Shown: positions 1 to 11,446, numbered from the stretch's first letter. The stretch is 47,185 nt of DNA from Aphanizomenon flos-aquae FACHB-1287 (GCF_014698755.1 NZ_JACJTO010000034.1:1-47185), one strand, 5' to 3'. The notes: a model not told the origin generated them from the sequence alone. Numbers and translations are program-made.

Positions 1-354
1 TTTGTCTTATATCAGTCGAATATGCTGCTGCCATATATATCTCAATTATTTTCTTTTTTTTCCATCTTTAAAGTTTACCATCTTTGTACCGCTTTTGATC
101 TCAAACTGCTGTAAATGGTATCCTAATAAAATAGTAAAACAACTGCCTTGGACTCAGGGTGTTGAACAAAGAATACAGGAGTATGAGCAAATCTGCGCTA
201 TTAGCAGAAAGAAAAAAGCATAAAGAAAGAAATAAATAAAGAAATAAAGAAGAAAGAATCAGGAAATCCTTCTCTTGTTTCCTGTTCCCAGTTCCCAGTT
301 CCCAGTTCCCAGTTCCCAGTTCCCAGTTCCCAGTTCTCTGTTACCTAATATAAC
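1..354. other. Left-edge non-coding region
   Basis: I see no convincing gene here. A 73-codon frame at 2-223 starts with TTG, has a composition unlike its neighbours and matches nothing I know, so I do not call it. The right part holds a run of perfect heptamers (listed separately) just before the TonB-like gene. Confidence 0.5.
284..336. repeat. Heptanucleotide tandem repeat (STRR type)
   Basis: Seven perfect head-to-tail copies of GTTCCCA (284-332) are followed by a partial copy. Short tandemly repeated heptamers of this kind are typical of heterocystous cyanobacteria. The array ends about 18 bp before the start codon of the TonB-like gene, so it lies in that gene's leader or promoter region. 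Confidence 0.9.
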
Positions 355-1488
355 ATGATATCGACTATTACGAATAACCACTTACATGATAGGTTAATTA
401 TATCTCACAATTCTAGAAGACATATTGATCCTCCTGGTTTATGGATCATGGTATCTATTGGTTCACTGTCTCTTCATTTGTTAGTATTTTGGTTAGTAGG
501 TTCATCTAATAATTTTAAACCTTGGTTTCCGCAATCTAACCAAAGTTCTGTTCCCATTGACCTGATTGAAATTCCTTCTCAACCAAAATCTAAAATTAAA
601 CCTCAACCAACAACTACAAAGATTAAAACACAATCTTATTTTTCTCCTTTACCAAAATCATTACCTGTTAAACTCGAGAATCAGGATGATGATCAGATAA
701 CTTCTGATACTAATTTACCACAGCAGGATAAAGTTCAAAAACCTGAAGTTCAAAAACCTCAAGTCCAACAACCTCAAGTCCAACAACCTCAAGTTCAAAA
801 ACCTCAAGTTCAAAAACCTCAAGTCCAAAAACCTCAAGTCCAAAAACCTGAAGTTCAAAAACCTCAAGTCCAAAAATCACCAGTTAGACAGCAATTCTAT
901 CCCACAAAACCAATAGCAGAAGTAACACCTATAATTCCAGAAAGTGAACTTCCCTGGAATAGTCGTCAAGAAATTAAACTAGGTAAGGAAAAACCCCTAC
1001 CCCAAGATATTCCTACTGATTTCCCGACTCCCACAGCAAAACCCTCCACAAATCCCAACCTAGAACCATCTCCAACCGTCACTGGAGAGGGTGCTATAGC
1101 TACCATCAATCCTATACACAGAGAACAAGTTAGTGAATTAATACAACAAAGAACTCTGTCACCGGATGGTTTACCAGATGTTCTCGCTGAATACAAAGGA
1201 AGTCCAGAAAAGGAATTAGAGATTAGTGTACTTCCGACTGACAAGGATCTCAAACCAGCAAATATACTAGCTAGTTTAATAATTGATGACAATGGAAAGT
1301 TTCAACAAGCGAAAATCATAAATATTGAACCAATCGTACTCCCTAGTCAAAAAAATATTTATGAGCAAGCACTTAACCAGATATTTGCAGAAGAGAGTTT
1401 TCTTGCTGCTTACAATCAAGACGGTTCAAAACCCCAGTTGAGTAACTTATATATTCGTCTACAAATTAAAACAATAAATTCTCCATAA
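355..1488 (+). CDS. TonB-like energy-transducer protein with VQKPQ repeat
   Basis: The 377-residue protein has TonB architecture: a short cytoplasmic N-terminus, one membrane anchor at about residues 30-48, a long Pro/Lys/Gln-rich periplasmic linker, and a C-terminal alpha/beta-looking domain (about 285-377). TonB proteins transmit proton-motive force from ExbBD to outer-membrane receptors for siderophores and similar ligands. The linker holds nine pentapeptides of the form VQ(K/Q)P(Q/E) at residues 127-171, encoded by a 15-bp tandem repeat at 733-867, plus a degenerate tenth. The linker of real TonB is Pro/Lys-rich too, but the C-terminal domain here is diverged and I cannot identify its signature firmly. 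No exbB or exbD is adjacent. No clear ribosome-binding site precedes the ATG. It could instead be a generic anchored periplasmic protein. Confidence 0.72.
   Translation: MISTITNNHLHDRLIISHNSRRHIDPPGLWIMVSIGSLSLHLLVFWLVGSSNNFKPWFPQSNQSSVPIDLIEIPSQPKSKIKPQPTTTKIKTQSYFSPLPKSLPVKLENQDDDQITSDTNLPQQDKVQKPEVQKPQVQQPQVQQPQVQKPQVQKPQVQKPQVQKPEVQKPQVQKSPVRQQFYPTKPIAEVTPIIPESELPWNSRQEIKLGKEKPLPQDIPTDFPTPTAKPSTNPNLEPSPTVTGEGAIATINPIHREQVSELIQQRTLSPDGLPDVLAEYKGSPEKELEISVLPTDKDLKPANILASLIIDDNGKFQQAKIINIEPIVLPSQKNIYEQALNQIFAEESFLAAYNQDGSKPQLSNLYIRLQIKTINSP
733..882 (+). repeat. 15-bp in-frame tandem repeat (VQKPQ)
   Basis: Nine tandem 15-bp units at 733-867 encode [10 protein letters not shown] or VQQPQ, and a tenth unit encodes VQKSP. 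The units differ mostly at synonymous or Lys/Gln and Gln/Glu sites, as expected for a recent expansion by slippage or unequal crossing-over. Copy number probably varies between strains. Confidence 0.9.
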
Positions 1489-1538
1489 CTACTTGCAATT
1501 TAATAAAAGGTATGTTATCTTGATTAAATCACAAACAC

Positions 1539-1609
1539 GCGGGTGTAGTTTAGTGGTAAAACTCCAGCCTTCCAAGCTGATCATGCGGGTTCGATTCCCG
1601 CCACCCGCT
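1539..1609 (+). tRNA. tRNA-Gly (anticodon TCC)
   Basis: The 71-nt sequence folds as a tRNA. The acceptor arm GCGGGTG pairs with CACCCGC. The anticodon loop CTTCCAA gives anticodon TCC, which reads GGA and GGG. The T arm has GGTTCGATTCC. The discriminator base is T and no CCA is encoded. The outermost anticodon-stem pair is C-A, a small imperfection. Confidence 0.95.
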
Positions 1610-1764
1610 TATAATCTATGGTTTTATGATTCATGATGTCTAGTTTGAATATTATCAATATTATGGCAAAATATTATCTCTTTGACTGGTAATTTACCAT
1701 AGAGCCAGATATTTAATCAGGAATCTAAAATAGAAAGCTAATAAAATTAAAATATCAATAGCAT

Positions 1765-1787
1765 GGGGTGGACAAATAGCCCACCCT
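1765..1787. terminator. Hairpin downstream of atpE and tRNA-Gly
   Basis: GGGTGG and CCACCC pair around a 9-nt loop between the convergent tRNA-Gly and ATP synthase epsilon genes. There is no strong T-run on either side, so termination is inferred from position and stem. Confidence 0.45.
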
Positions 1788-1813
1788 CACAATTTGCAGT
1801 CGGGAAATTTGTT

Positions 1814-2227
1814 TTACACCAAACCACCGGCAGCTTGAAAACGAGCACGAGCGCGTTTCAACACTTTTGTCGCCTGGATTTGTGCTTGACGATCTTCTGG
1901 TTTAACTTGATTTAAGCCAGATTGTGCTTCATTAAAGGCAGTGCGGGCTTCTTCAAGTTGAATCTTGTCCCCACGTTCAGCACCATTGACTAAAATTGTC
2001 ACTTCATCTTGATCAACTTCCGCAAAACCGCCTAAAAGAGCGATCGCTTGCCAACTGGCATTTTTAGTAGCACGAACACGCATTACACCTATATCCAAAG
2101 CTGTCAACATTGGAGCGTGTCCGCTGAGGATACCTAACTGACCAGTAGTGCTAGGTAAAATTACTTCATCAGCTTCAGCATCCCAAACAGTTTTGTCTGG
2201 GGAAATTACACGAACAGTTAATGTCAT
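1814..2227 (-). CDS. atpC: F1Fo ATP synthase epsilon subunit
   Basis: Epsilon subunit of the thylakoid and plasma-membrane F1Fo ATP synthase; part of the central stalk, it couples rotation to catalysis and restrains ATP hydrolysis. The 137-residue protein has the usual family length. Residues 1-85 form the beta-sandwich, with the conserved stretch [20 protein letters not shown] near residues 31-50. The C-terminal helical hairpin, rich in Ala, Gln and Arg, follows. It lies 96 bp downstream of the beta gene and is certainly co-transcribed with it. This two-gene beta-epsilon unit, separate from the alpha-subunit cluster, is the usual cyanobacterial and chloroplast arrangement, in which the gene is called atpE. 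The ATG is the only reasonable start. Confidence 0.97.
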   Translation of the reverse strand: MTLTVRVISPDKTVWDAEADEVILPSTTGQLGILSGHAPMLTALDIGVMRVRATKNASWQAIALLGGFAEVDQDEVTILVNGAERGDKIQLEEARTAFNEAQSGLNQVKPEDRQAQIQATKVLKRARARFQAAGGLV

Positions 2228-2323
2228 TTGTCAGTTGTCCTTTGTCATTTGCCTTTTGTCAATTGTCAATTGTCAGTTGTCAGTTGCATAAAAAACCACT
2301 GACTACTGACTAATGACGAATGA
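2228..2323. repeat. STRR heptamer array, inverted halves, inside the ATP synthase operon
   Basis: The atpD-atpC spacer is built of diverged heptamers: TGTCAGT/TGTCAAT-type units on the left and the reverse-complement ACTGACT/ACTGACA type on the right, joined by an A-rich stretch. The halves can pair into a long imperfect hairpin in the beta-epsilon transcript. The same family recurs at 9640, 10743, 21783 and 39880. Confidence 0.8.
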
Positions 2324-4107
<1,784 letters not shown>

Positions 4108-5082
4108 ATGCCTGAATGTACATCAATTAGCAGCATAGTAGTGAAAGCAAAAGCCAAAGAGTTGGGATTTCACGAAGTGGGGATTACTGCTGTAGGTGAT
4201 TTAGATCCGACAGAGACAGAAAAATTGCCAGCTTGGCTAAAAATGGGTTATCACGCTGACATGGAATGGATGGAAAATCCCCAGCGTCAGCAGATTAGTT
4301 TAATTATGCCAGATGTGCGATCGCTCATATCTGTAGCATTGAATTATTATACCCCCCATGAACGTCCCCACGGAAATGAATACGGAAAAATTTCCCGTTA
4401 TGCCTGGGGTCGAGATTATCATAGAATTATCCACAAAAAGCTGAAAGCATTAGCTATTTGGCTAGAATCCCAAGGGAAGGAGATAAAAACCCGTTATTAT
4501 GCAGATACAGGACCTGTCCAAGATAAAGTTTGGGCGCAAAAAGCTGGAATTGGTTGGATTGCTAAAAATGGAAATGTCATCACTAGGAAATATGGTTCTT
4601 GGGTATTTTTGGCAGAAATATTAACTAATATAGACCTAGAAAGCGATCGCCCATCTAGCCAACATTGTGGAACTTGTACTCGTTGTTTACAAGCTTGTCC
4701 AACAGGTGCAATTACTGCACCCTTTGTCGTAGACGCTAATCGCTGTATTGCCTATCATACAATTGAAAATCGATCCCCGGAATTACCACCAGACATAACA
4801 CCTCATTTACAAGGATGGGTAGCAGGTTGCGATATTTGTCAAGATGTCTGCCCTTGGAATCAGCGATTTGCTCAAACTACTGATGTCACAGATTTTCAAC
4901 CCTATCCTGGGAATTTAGCCCCCAAGCTGGTAGAATTAGCCCAAATATCAAAGGAGGAGTGGGATACACAATTCACAGCATCAGCCCTGCGGCGCATTAA
5001 ACCAGAAATGTTACGACGTAATGCTCGCGCTAATCTTGACAAATCCAGGCATAATAATGACCCAGAAGATAATAATTTTTGA
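4108..5082 (+). CDS. queG: Epoxyqueuosine reductase QueG
   Basis: Reduces epoxyqueuosine to queuosine at the wobble position of GUN-decoding tRNAs, using cobalamin and two [4Fe-4S] clusters. The 324-residue cytosolic protein shows the N-terminal cobalamin-binding domain, with the YADTGPV segment at residues 131-137 carrying the proposed acid Asp. The ferredoxin-like part has CGTCTRCLQACP (Cys187, 190, 193, 197), Cys213, and CDICQDVCPWN (Cys241, 244, 248). Length fits the shorter QueG type without the C-terminal HEAT repeats. Its last 26 bases overlap the start of the following HAD gene, so the two are probably co-transcribed and translationally coupled. Confidence 0.96.
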   Translation: MPECTSISSIVVKAKAKELGFHEVGITAVGDLDPTETEKLPAWLKMGYHADMEWMENPQRQQISLIMPDVRSLISVALNYYTPHERPHGNEYGKISRYAWGRDYHRIIHKKLKALAIWLESQGKEIKTRYYADTGPVQDKVWAQKAGIGWIAKNGNVITRKYGSWVFLAEILTNIDLESDRPSSQHCGTCTRCLQACPTGAITAPFVVDANRCIAYHTIENRSPELPPDITPHLQGWVAGCDICQDVCPWNQRFAQTTDVTDFQPYPGNLAPKLVELAQISKEEWDTQFTASALRRIKPEMLRRNARANLDKSRHNNDPEDNNF

Positions 5083-5692
5083 TTTTGATGGGACGATTGC
5101 TGATACAGTAGATGCTCTTGTAACTATTGCCAATCGTTTAGCCCTGGAATTTGGATATGTTCCGATTAATTCCCAAGAACTAGTTCTCCTGAGAAATTTA
5201 ACAGCCAGAGAAATTATTAAATATTCTGGTGTTTCCCTATTCAAAATTCCTTTTATGGTCAAAAAAGTAAAAGGAGAATTAAAACATAAAATCCCAGAAT
5301 TAAAGCCTATTGAGGGAATTAATACCGCATTAATAGAACTCCATCATCAAGGTTATCACTTGGGAATTATTACTTCTAACTCTCAAGAAAATGTCAATGA
5401 ATTTCTCAAGTGTCATAACTTAGATTATTTGTTTGACTTTATTTATTCAGGAGTCACTATTTTTGGTAAAACCACAATTATTAATAATGTCTTACGGCAA
5501 AAACATTTCCAGCCAGAATCAGTAATTTATGTGGGAGATGAAACTAGAGATATAGAATCTGCTAAAAAAGCAAATATCAAAGTGATTGCAGTTAGTTGGG
5601 GTTTTAATTCTCCCGAAGCCCTCAGCAAACAAAACCCAGATTTTTTAATTCATCATCCTCATGAATTATTAGCTGTCATGAAAAGCTCTTAA
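5057..5692 (+). CDS. HAD-IA family phosphatase (phosphoglycolate phosphatase-like)
   Basis: A 211-residue haloacid-dehalogenase hydrolase. Motif I is IIFDFDGTIAD with nucleophile Asp9 and Asp11, motif II is the TSNS segment, motif III is the Lys in FGKTT, and motif IV is GDETRDIESA. An alpha-helical C1 cap separates motifs I and II. Family members dephosphorylate small metabolites such as phosphoglycolate or nucleotides; the substrate cannot be read from the sequence. I place the start at the ATG at 5057 because residues before it (an upstream ATG at 5021) do not belong to the family N-terminus. The start lies inside queG, in another frame. Confidence 0.88.
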   Translation: MTQKIIIFDFDGTIADTVDALVTIANRLALEFGYVPINSQELVLLRNLTAREIIKYSGVSLFKIPFMVKKVKGELKHKIPELKPIEGINTALIELHHQGYHLGIITSNSQENVNEFLKCHNLDYLFDFIYSGVTIFGKTTIINNVLRQKHFQPESVIYVGDETRDIESAKKANIKVIAVSWGFNSPEALSKQNPDFLIHHPHELLAVMKSS

Positions 5693-5709
5693 CCAAAAAA
5701 CTCCTGACT

Positions 5710-5728
5710 GGGCGCAGACCAGGCGCCC
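5710..5728. terminator. Hairpin between the HAD gene and recA
   Basis: GGGCGC pairs with GCGCCC around a 7-nt loop in the 52-bp gap between two convergent genes, so it may end transcription from both sides. It lacks a strong T-run. The G/C-rich stem resembles interspersed hairpins common in cyanobacteria. Confidence 0.5.
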
Positions 5729-5744
5729 CTACTGTCTCAAGTAT

Positions 5745-6821
5745 TTATTCCTCTTCTAAATCAATTTCTTCTTCCTCTTCTATGTCATGGGGTTGAACAA
5801 CAGAATTAGCAGAAACTACAGCACCTTTATCTAATTTTTCCAAAACTTGTTCTTTAATTTTGGCCGCAAATTCTGGTTTTTCTTCTACATATTTAATCGC
5901 GTTATCTCTACCTTGGGAAATGTTTTCACCATTGTAGCTATACCAAGCACCTTTACGCAGAATAACACCAGTTTCTTCAGCTATATCTACTAAACAACCA
6001 ATGGTAGAAACACCTTTACCAAAAATAATGTCAAATTCCGCAATTCTGAACGGTGGTGCAACTTTATTTTTAGCTACTTTCACTTTCACCCGATTACCAA
6101 ATTCATCAGTTCCTTTTTTCAACGTTTGAATTCGGCGAATATCTAACCGCACAGAAGCATAAAACTTGAGCGCGTTACCACCCGTTGTAGTTTCTGGACT
6201 ACCATAGGTGACACCGATTTTTTGCCGCAATTGGTTAATGAAAAGAACTGTACATCCAGATTTACCAATATTACCAGTAATTTTTCGTAGGGCTTGGCTC
6301 ATTAACCGAGCCTGTAAACCTACGTGAACATCCCCCATATCCCCTTCAATTTCGGCCCGGGGTACTAAAGCTGCAACGGAGTCAATCACAACAATATCAA
6401 CAGCCGCAGAGCGCACAAGTTGATCAACTATTTCTAATGCTGATTCACCATTATCTGGTTGAGAAACAAGCAAATTATCTATGTCTACACCCAATGCAGC
6501 GGCATAGGTAGGGTCTAATGCGTGTTCAGCATCTACAAATGCCGCTATACCACCATTTTTCTGTACTTCTGCGAGGGCATGAAGCGCGATAGTAGTTTTA
6601 CCAGAACTTTCTGGTCCGTAGATTTCGATTACCCGTCCTTTCGGTAAACCACCACCCAAAGCTAAATCTAGGGTGAGTGCCCCGGTGGATATTGTTTCTA
6701 CCTTCATGCGGGTAGCATCACCTAAGCGCATAATTGCTCCTTTCCCGAAGCTGCGCTCAATTTGTCCAAGTACGATATTTAACGCTTTTTGCTTGCCAGA
6801 AGTCTCAGTATTAGCTGCCAT
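5745..6821 (-). CDS. recA: Recombinase RecA
   Basis: DNA strand-exchange and SOS coprotease protein. The 358-residue product has the canonical core: P-loop GPESSGKT at residues 69-76, the [10 protein letters not shown] Walker B segment, the [11 protein letters not shown] and [11 protein letters not shown] segments with loops L1 and L2 ([20 protein letters not shown]), and an acidic C-terminal tail ending in a run of Glu. The acidic tail is known to modulate filament loading. The ATG at 6821 gives the expected N-terminus. It is monocistronic here. I looked for a cyanobacterial LexA-type box upstream (6822-7016) and found no convincing one, which agrees with reports that the SOS circuit is weak or different in cyanobacteria. 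Confidence 0.98.
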   Translation of the reverse strand: MAANTETSGKQKALNIVLGQIERSFGKGAIMRLGDATRMKVETISTGALTLDLALGGGLPKGRVIEIYGPESSGKTTIALHALAEVQKNGGIAAFVDAEHALDPTYAAALGVDIDNLLVSQPDNGESALEIVDQLVRSAAVDIVVIDSVAALVPRAEIEGDMGDVHVGLQARLMSQALRKITGNIGKSGCTVLFINQLRQKIGVTYGSPETTTGGNALKFYASVRLDIRRIQTLKKGTDEFGNRVKVKVAKNKVAPPFRIAEFDIIFGKGVSTIGCLVDIAEETGVILRKGAWYSYNGENISQGRDNAIKYVEEKPEFAAKIKEQVLEKLDKGAVVSANSVVQPHDIEEEEEIDLEEE

Positions 6822-7016
6822 TTTTGCCTCTAAGTATAGGATTTTCCCAAATTACTGGACGGGAGTTTTAATAGAACGAATATACTATCCTAACCGGAAA
6901 GTGCGCCAATTAGGAATGTTTACAAAATTAGGTTTGCCAATATCCTCAAGCCATCGCTGAAGAATTATAGCATTTTAGATTTAAGATTGGGAAAGACTGG
7001 CTGAGAATATATTACT

Positions 7017-7382
7017 ATGGAACAAGTAATTAAAAGTGGGACTGGTTGGCGTATAGGTTGGAATCCAAATGCACCAGAGTTTAAAGGGTTAGTCGGTACC
7101 CAAGATTGGGCAATAGAATTAACTGAAGCGGAATTAAACGAATTTTGTCGCCTTTTAAATCAGCTTGCAGATACTATGAAGCATCTAGCTACAGAATTAA
7201 TGGATACAGAAAAAATTGTCTGTGAAGCCGAAAGTGATTTATTATGGATGGAGGTGGAAGGTTATCCTCACACTTATAGTCTGCGCTTTATCCTGAATAC
7301 AGGACGAGGAACAGAAGGTAAATGGGAAGCTTCAGCAGTGTCCGAATTGTTGCCCGCAACAGGAATGTTAAAAGTTTTCTGA
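7017..7382 (+). CDS. DUF1818-type cyanobacterial conserved protein
   Basis: A 121-residue soluble protein. I recognise its pattern as the DUF1818 family, found essentially only in cyanobacteria: N-terminal SGTGWRIGWNP, then TQDWAIELTEAELNEFCRLL, a helical segment, an acidic WMEVEGYPHTYSLRFIL strand pair, and a C-terminal segment ending in LLPATGMLKVF. The function is unknown. Structural-genomics structures exist for the family, as I recall, without an assigned activity. No membrane segment or signal peptide. The gene is divergent from recA and is followed by tRNA-Pro, so the context gives no pathway hint. Confidence 0.8.
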   Translation: MEQVIKSGTGWRIGWNPNAPEFKGLVGTQDWAIELTEAELNEFCRLLNQLADTMKHLATELMDTEKIVCEAESDLLWMEVEGYPHTYSLRFILNTGRGTEGKWEASAVSELLPATGMLKVF

Positions 7383-7504
7383 AAACCCCCTTGCTATTTT
7401 CTTTAACCTTGTGATACACTCGTCAGAGTGACTTAATGAATTTTAGATTCATAAATTTGGAATCATCCCCACTCCAAAAGTCTAAGATCTAAGGCTCACA
7501 TTTA

Positions 7505-7578
7505 CGGGGCGTAGCGCAGCTTGGTAGCGCGCCACTTTGGGGTAGTGGAGGTCGTGGGTTCGAATCCCGCCGCTCCGA
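7505..7578 (+). tRNA. tRNA-Pro (anticodon GGG)
   Basis: A 74-nt cloverleaf: acceptor CGGGGCG pairs with CGCTCCG (one G-T pair), the D arm has AGCTTGGTAGCGC, the anticodon stem CCACT/AGTGG closes the loop TTGGGGT giving anticodon GGG, and the T arm is GGGTTCGAATCCC. The discriminator base is A; CCA is not encoded. Confidence 0.96.
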
Positions 7579-7948
7579 TTTATATAAACCTAATAACCTG
7601 CATTTGTACACACCCATTTACTATCTTTCTCGCAAATAGATTGACGCTGTTATGTATTTGTTATGCTAAAGCGAGGATTTGAGATCTGGCAAAGGGTAAA
7701 TATTTGGACATAATACCATAATATGGAAACATATAAGGGTTATTGATTATATGTAACCAGCTTTATTAGGTTTTCCAAATTTAATTAGGTACAAAATTAT
7801 CTGTGTTTATCTGCGTTTAATTCTCACTCCTTGTACATGAATTGGCGGGAAATTGCTATAATACTAAATCATCTTTTCTATCTCCTATTTCATCAATTAC
7901 TTAATAAACAAGGGTAGGTATCAAACCCACCCCAGTTTTAATTATGAA
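7579..7948. other. Non-coding gap with an interspersed repeat
   Basis: The 370-bp AT-rich stretch between tRNA-Pro and ndhD has no gene I can support. It contains a 52-bp segment (7768-7819) with a near copy at 38098-38149, reported separately. Confidence 0.6.
7768..7819. repeat. Interspersed 52-bp repeat, copy 1
   Basis: It matches 38098-38149 at about 46 of 52 positions without gaps; the shared core is GTACAAAATTATCTGTGTT and then ATCTGCGTTTA. Both copies are in intergenic DNA on the same strand, 30 kb apart. It is probably one of a larger genomic family. Confidence 0.75.
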
Positions 7949-9526
7949 TTAATTACCAATTATCGGCGCACTCAAAGAGATATTTTGTAGTTCCTTATTT
8001 GCGGCTAAAGTTGGTACAGAATCCCGCAGTCTTGCTGTTAATTGTACAGTTGTCGCGTCATACATTTGGGTGAGTAACTTAGGATAAAAACCAATACCAA
8101 TAATAGGTATCAACAAACAGGCAATGATAAAGACTTCGCGGGGTTCAGCATCTATTAAATTTTGATGAGAAACCAACTCTTCATTCTCTTGTCCGTAGAA
8201 AATCTCCCGCAACATTGATAGTAAATAAATTGGCGTTAAAATCACACCAACAGCCATTAAGAAAATGACAATAACTTTGAATGTCGGGTTATAAGCATCG
8301 CTAGTTGCAAAGCCCACAAATACCATTAATTCAGCGACAAAACCGCTCATTCCTGGTAATGCTAAAGAAGCCATTGAACAAGTTGTGAACATAGCGAAAA
8401 TCTTCTGCATCTTCTTGCCAACACCACCCATTTCATCTAACATCAGGGTATGTGTGCGATCATAAGTTGCACCGACTAAAAAGAACAAACTTGCCCCAAT
8501 TAATCCATGAGAAACCATTTGTAAAACTGCTCCACTTAAACCTAAATCAGTGAAAGAGGCAATCCCAATCAGCACAAAACCCATGTGGGAAATTGAAGAG
8601 TAGGCAATTTTCCGTTTTAAGTTCCTCTGGGCAAAGGACGTTAAGGCCGCATAGATGATATTTACTACCCCCAAAACCACTAATACTGGTGCAACATAAG
8701 CGTGAGCATCCGGTAGCATTTGGGCATTCATGCGAATTAAGGCATAACCACCCATTTTTAACAAAATACCTGCCAGTAACATATGTACGGGCGCTGTAGC
8801 CTCACCGTGGGCATCTGGTAGCCAGGTATGGAGGGGAATGATTGGCAACTTCACAGCATAGGCAATTAGGAAGCCAGCATAGAGTAAAAGTTGTAAATTT
8901 AGGTCAAAATCTTTCAATGCCAGCGATCGCATATCAAAAGTCACCGTACCGCCATAAAACCCCATTGTCAAGGAAGACAGCAAAATAAACAGTGAACCAC
9001 CAGCAGTGTACAAAATAAACTTAGTTGCTGCATACTGACGCTTTTTACCTCCCCAAATTGATAGCAGGAAGTATATTGGTACAAGTTCCAGTTCCCACAC
9101 CAGGAAAAATAACAGCATATCCTGGACAGCGAAAACCGCAATTTGACCACCATACATTGCCAAAATTAGGAAATAAAATAATTTCGGCTTCAACGTTACA
9201 GGCCAAGCTGCTAAAATCGCCAAAGTGGTAATAAACCCGGTCAAAAGAACTAGAGGCATGGACAAGCCATCAACCCCTAAAGACCAATTTAAACCCAACT
9301 GTGGCACCCAGGGATAACTCTCTACTAGTTGCAAGTCAGGATTAGAGAAATCGTATCCAGTGTAAAAAGCCCAGACTATCAGGACAAAATCTATCAACCC
9401 AACAATCAGAGAATACCAGCGCACGGTTTTTCCGTCTTTATCGGGAATGATAGGAAGTAGTAGTGATGCGGCTATAGGGAATAAAATGATCGTCGTTAAC
9501 CACGGGAAATTAGCTATATTCAACAT
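7949..9526 (-). CDS. ndhD: NAD(P)H-quinone oxidoreductase subunit 4 (NdhD)
   Basis: Antiporter-like membrane subunit of the photosynthetic/respiratory NDH-1 complex, which takes electrons from ferredoxin to plastoquinone and pumps protons. The protein is about 525 residues with some 14 hydrophobic segments and the Proton_antipo_M signature. Segments seen include [19 protein letters not shown] (with the conserved Glu of TM5), [18 protein letters not shown] with the conserved Lys, and [12 protein letters not shown]. An upstream in-frame TTG (9532) adds two residues, but the ATG at 9526 gives the family N-terminus. Length and sequence fit NdhD1/D2 rather than the CO2-uptake forms D3/D4, though I cannot separate D1 from D2. 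No ndhF lies next to it, so it is an isolated ndhD copy. Confidence 0.94.
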   Translation of the reverse strand: MLNIANFPWLTTIILFPIAASLLLPIIPDKDGKTVRWYSLIVGLIDFVLIVWAFYTGYDFSNPDLQLVESYPWVPQLGLNWSLGVDGLSMPLVLLTGFITTLAILAAWPVTLKPKLFYFLILAMYGGQIAVFAVQDMLLFFLVWELELVPIYFLLSIWGGKKRQYAATKFILYTAGGSLFILLSSLTMGFYGGTVTFDMRSLALKDFDLNLQLLLYAGFLIAYAVKLPIIPLHTWLPDAHGEATAPVHMLLAGILLKMGGYALIRMNAQMLPDAHAYVAPVLVVLGVVNIIYAALTSFAQRNLKRKIAYSSISHMGFVLIGIASFTDLGLSGAVLQMVSHGLIGASLFFLVGATYDRTHTLMLDEMGGVGKKMQKIFAMFTTCSMASLALPGMSGFVAELMVFVGFATSDAYNPTFKVIVIFLMAVGVILTPIYLLSMLREIFYGQENEELVSHQNLIDAEPREVFIIACLLIPIIGIGFYPKLLTQMYDATTVQLTARLRDSVPTLAANKELQNISLSAPIIGN

Positions 9527-9619
9527 AATCAATCTGCAATTAAAATCACGTTTGGCAAAAATTCATTATCTAATAATTTCTGAATCAAGTTAAATCAACG
9601 ATTACAGCTACAAGATTAA

Positions 9620-9662
9620 ATGATCAACCTGTTAGTTGTCGATTGTCAGTTGTCAGTTGCAA
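9620..9662. repeat. Short STRR heptamer cluster
   Basis: Three to four units of the GTTGTCA/GTCAGTT type lie in the divergent ndhD-moaA spacer. They belong to the same heptamer family as those at 2228, 10743, 21783 and 39880. Confidence 0.65.
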
Positions 9663-9737
9663 AAGAATATTTCTCTCCTCTGTTCCCTGTTCATAAGTTA
9701 AGATCAAACTGTTTAATCTGTCACCCCTTTTCCTAAC

Positions 9738-10742
9738 ATGACAACTAGCGAAATTATAAACCAGGTGGACTACCTCCGCATCAGTTTAATTGATCGCTGT
9801 AACTTTCGTTGTCAATATTGTATGCCAGAAGGTTCAGAACTTGATTATATCCTTCAACAGCAATTATTAACTGACGAGGAACTGCTTACCCTCATTCAAG
9901 AAGTATTTATTCCCGTCGGTTTTACCCGCTTTCGCTTAACTGGTGGTGAACCCTTACTCCGTCCCCACATAGTCGATTTAGTCGAAAAAATTGCTCATCT
10001 TCCCCAAACCCAAGATCTGGCAATCACAACCAATGGGTTTTTACTCGCCCCCATCGCTCAAAATCTCTATAATGCAGGTTTAAGAAGAATTAATATCAGT
10101 TTAGATTCTCTAAATTCACATATATTTGAACAAATTATCGGTAATCATGGACGTGGACGTTGGCAACAAGTATGGCAAGGCATCCAAACTGCTTATAATG
10201 TAGGATTCAACCCATTAAAATTAAATGTAGTTGTAATTCCTGGCGTTAATGACCATGAAATTTTAGATCTAGCAGCTTTAACTATTGATAAACAATGGCA
10301 CGTCCGATTTATTGAATTTATGCCCATTGGCAACGGAGACCTATTTAGCGATCGCGGTTGGATATCCTCATCTGATTTACGTCAAGCTATCCGTGAGCGT
10401 TGGGGCTTGACAGAATCACAAATTCGTGGTAACGGACCAGCGGATGTATTTCAAATTCCCGGGGCTCAAGGAACACTAGGATTTATTAGCCAAATGTCAG
10501 AATGTTTTTGCGATCGCTGTAACCGGATGCGTCTTAGCGCCGATGGTTGGCTACGTCCTTGTTTATTAAACGAAACAGGTCAACTAGACCTAAAAACATC
10601 CCTACGTGCTGGTATCAGTACCAATGAATTACAAACACAAGTCAGACAAATTTTAAATATCAAATCAGAAATAAACTTTAAACAACGCGACTCTGGTACT
10701 GTCGGCACATACACCCGTACCATGTCGCAGATTGGTGGTTAG
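9738..10742 (+). CDS. moaA: GTP 3',8-cyclase MoaA
   Basis: Radical-SAM enzyme of the first step of molybdenum-cofactor synthesis, turning GTP into 3',8-cyclo-GTP. The 334-residue protein has the radical-SAM cysteines in [10 protein letters not shown] (Cys21, 25, 28), the SAM-binding LTGGEP at residues 68-73, and the second-cluster motif [10 protein letters not shown] with a later RPCL cysteine. It ends in the conserved Gly-Gly tail (SQIGG). Moco is needed for nitrate reductase, relevant in a nitrogen-regulated organism. It is a single gene here, with no other moa or moe gene nearby. It converges on rpsD across a repeat-filled spacer. Confidence 0.97.
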   Translation: MTTSEIINQVDYLRISLIDRCNFRCQYCMPEGSELDYILQQQLLTDEELLTLIQEVFIPVGFTRFRLTGGEPLLRPHIVDLVEKIAHLPQTQDLAITTNGFLLAPIAQNLYNAGLRRINISLDSLNSHIFEQIIGNHGRGRWQQVWQGIQTAYNVGFNPLKLNVVVIPGVNDHEILDLAALTIDKQWHVRFIEFMPIGNGDLFSDRGWISSSDLRQAIRERWGLTESQIRGNGPADVFQIPGAQGTLGFISQMSECFCDRCNRMRLSADGWLRPCLLNETGQLDLKTSLRAGISTNELQTQVRQILNIKSEINFKQRDSGTVGTYTRTMSQIGG

Positions 10743-10837
10743 TCATTAGTCAGTTGTTCGTTGTCAGTTGTTGCTTATTTAATAACCACTGACCACTGAC
10801 CACTGACCACTGACCATTGACCACTGACCACTGACTA
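10743..10837. repeat. STRR inverted heptamer array between moaA and rpsD
   Basis: The whole 95-bp spacer between two convergent genes is made of heptamers. The left half has GTCAGTT-type units, the right half seven or eight ACTGACC-type units, with a T/A-rich centre. The halves are reverse complements, so either transcript could form a long hairpin here and end; no other terminator is visible. Confidence 0.8.
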
Positions 10838-11446
10838 TTACGCTTGACGTGAGTAGTATTCCACCACGAGTAGTTCATTAACTTGTAGCGCTACCCATTC
10901 CCGTTCAATCACACTATTCACCTTACCAGACAACTTGGTTTTATCAAACTCTAGATGACTAGGAAGATTAGCTAAACCGGGGTATTGCAAATTAGCTTCC
11001 ACCAACTTCTTAGAAGCTTCTCTGTTTCTCACAGCGACTTCCTCACCAGGACGGCATTGATAGCTGGCAATATTTACTGGCCGGCCATTCACAGTTACGT
11101 GACCATGATTTACCAATTGACGGGCGGCTGGGATTGTGGGAGCCATACCCATCCGAAAAACGGTGTTATCCAGGCGCATTTCTAACAATTGCAATAACAC
11201 CTGTCCGGTAGAACCAGCTACTCGTCTAGCTTTACGGACATAACGCAGCATTTGTTTTTCCGTTAAACCATAGTTCATGCGGAGTTTTTGCTTTTCCTCT
11301 AGACGGATAGCATACTCGGAACGCTTTTTACGGTTTTGGCCATGTTGTCCAGGGGGATAGGCACGTCTAGCACTCTTCCGAGTTAAGCCTGGTAATTCGC
11401 CTAAACGACGGACAATTCTGAGGCGGGGTCCTCTATATCGGGACAT
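10838..11446 (-). CDS. rpsD: 30S ribosomal protein S4
   Basis: Primary 16S rRNA-binding protein of the small subunit. The 202-residue protein has the typical N-terminus ([20 protein letters not shown]), the [17 protein letters not shown] segment, and an S4 RNA-binding domain from about residue 90 ([36 protein letters not shown]). The zinc-binding cysteines of some bacterial S4 proteins are absent, as is usual in cyanobacteria and plastids. It stands alone, as is common for cyanobacterial rpsD. Confidence 0.98.
   Translation of the reverse strand: MSRYRGPRLRIVRRLGELPGLTRKSARRAYPPGQHGQNRKKRSEYAIRLEEKQKLRMNYGLTEKQMLRYVRKARRVAGSTGQVLLQLLEMRLDNTVFRMGMAPTIPAARQLVNHGHVTVNGRPVNIASYQCRPGEEVAVRNREASKKLVEANLQYPGLANLPSHLEFDKTKLSGKVNSVIEREWVALQVNELLVVEYYSRQA

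Noticed and set aside
2-223. 73-codon frame at the left edge
   Set aside because: It starts with TTG, has a Cys/Phe/Tyr-rich random-looking composition, no ribosome-binding site and no family resemblance.
733-882. Regular 15-bp repeats considered as a CRISPR array
   Set aside because: The units are contiguous, without spacers, and encode an in-frame pentapeptide in a larger gene.
6822-7016. SOS (LexA) box upstream of recA
   Set aside because: I looked for a cyanobacterial LexA-type palindrome and found only partial matches.
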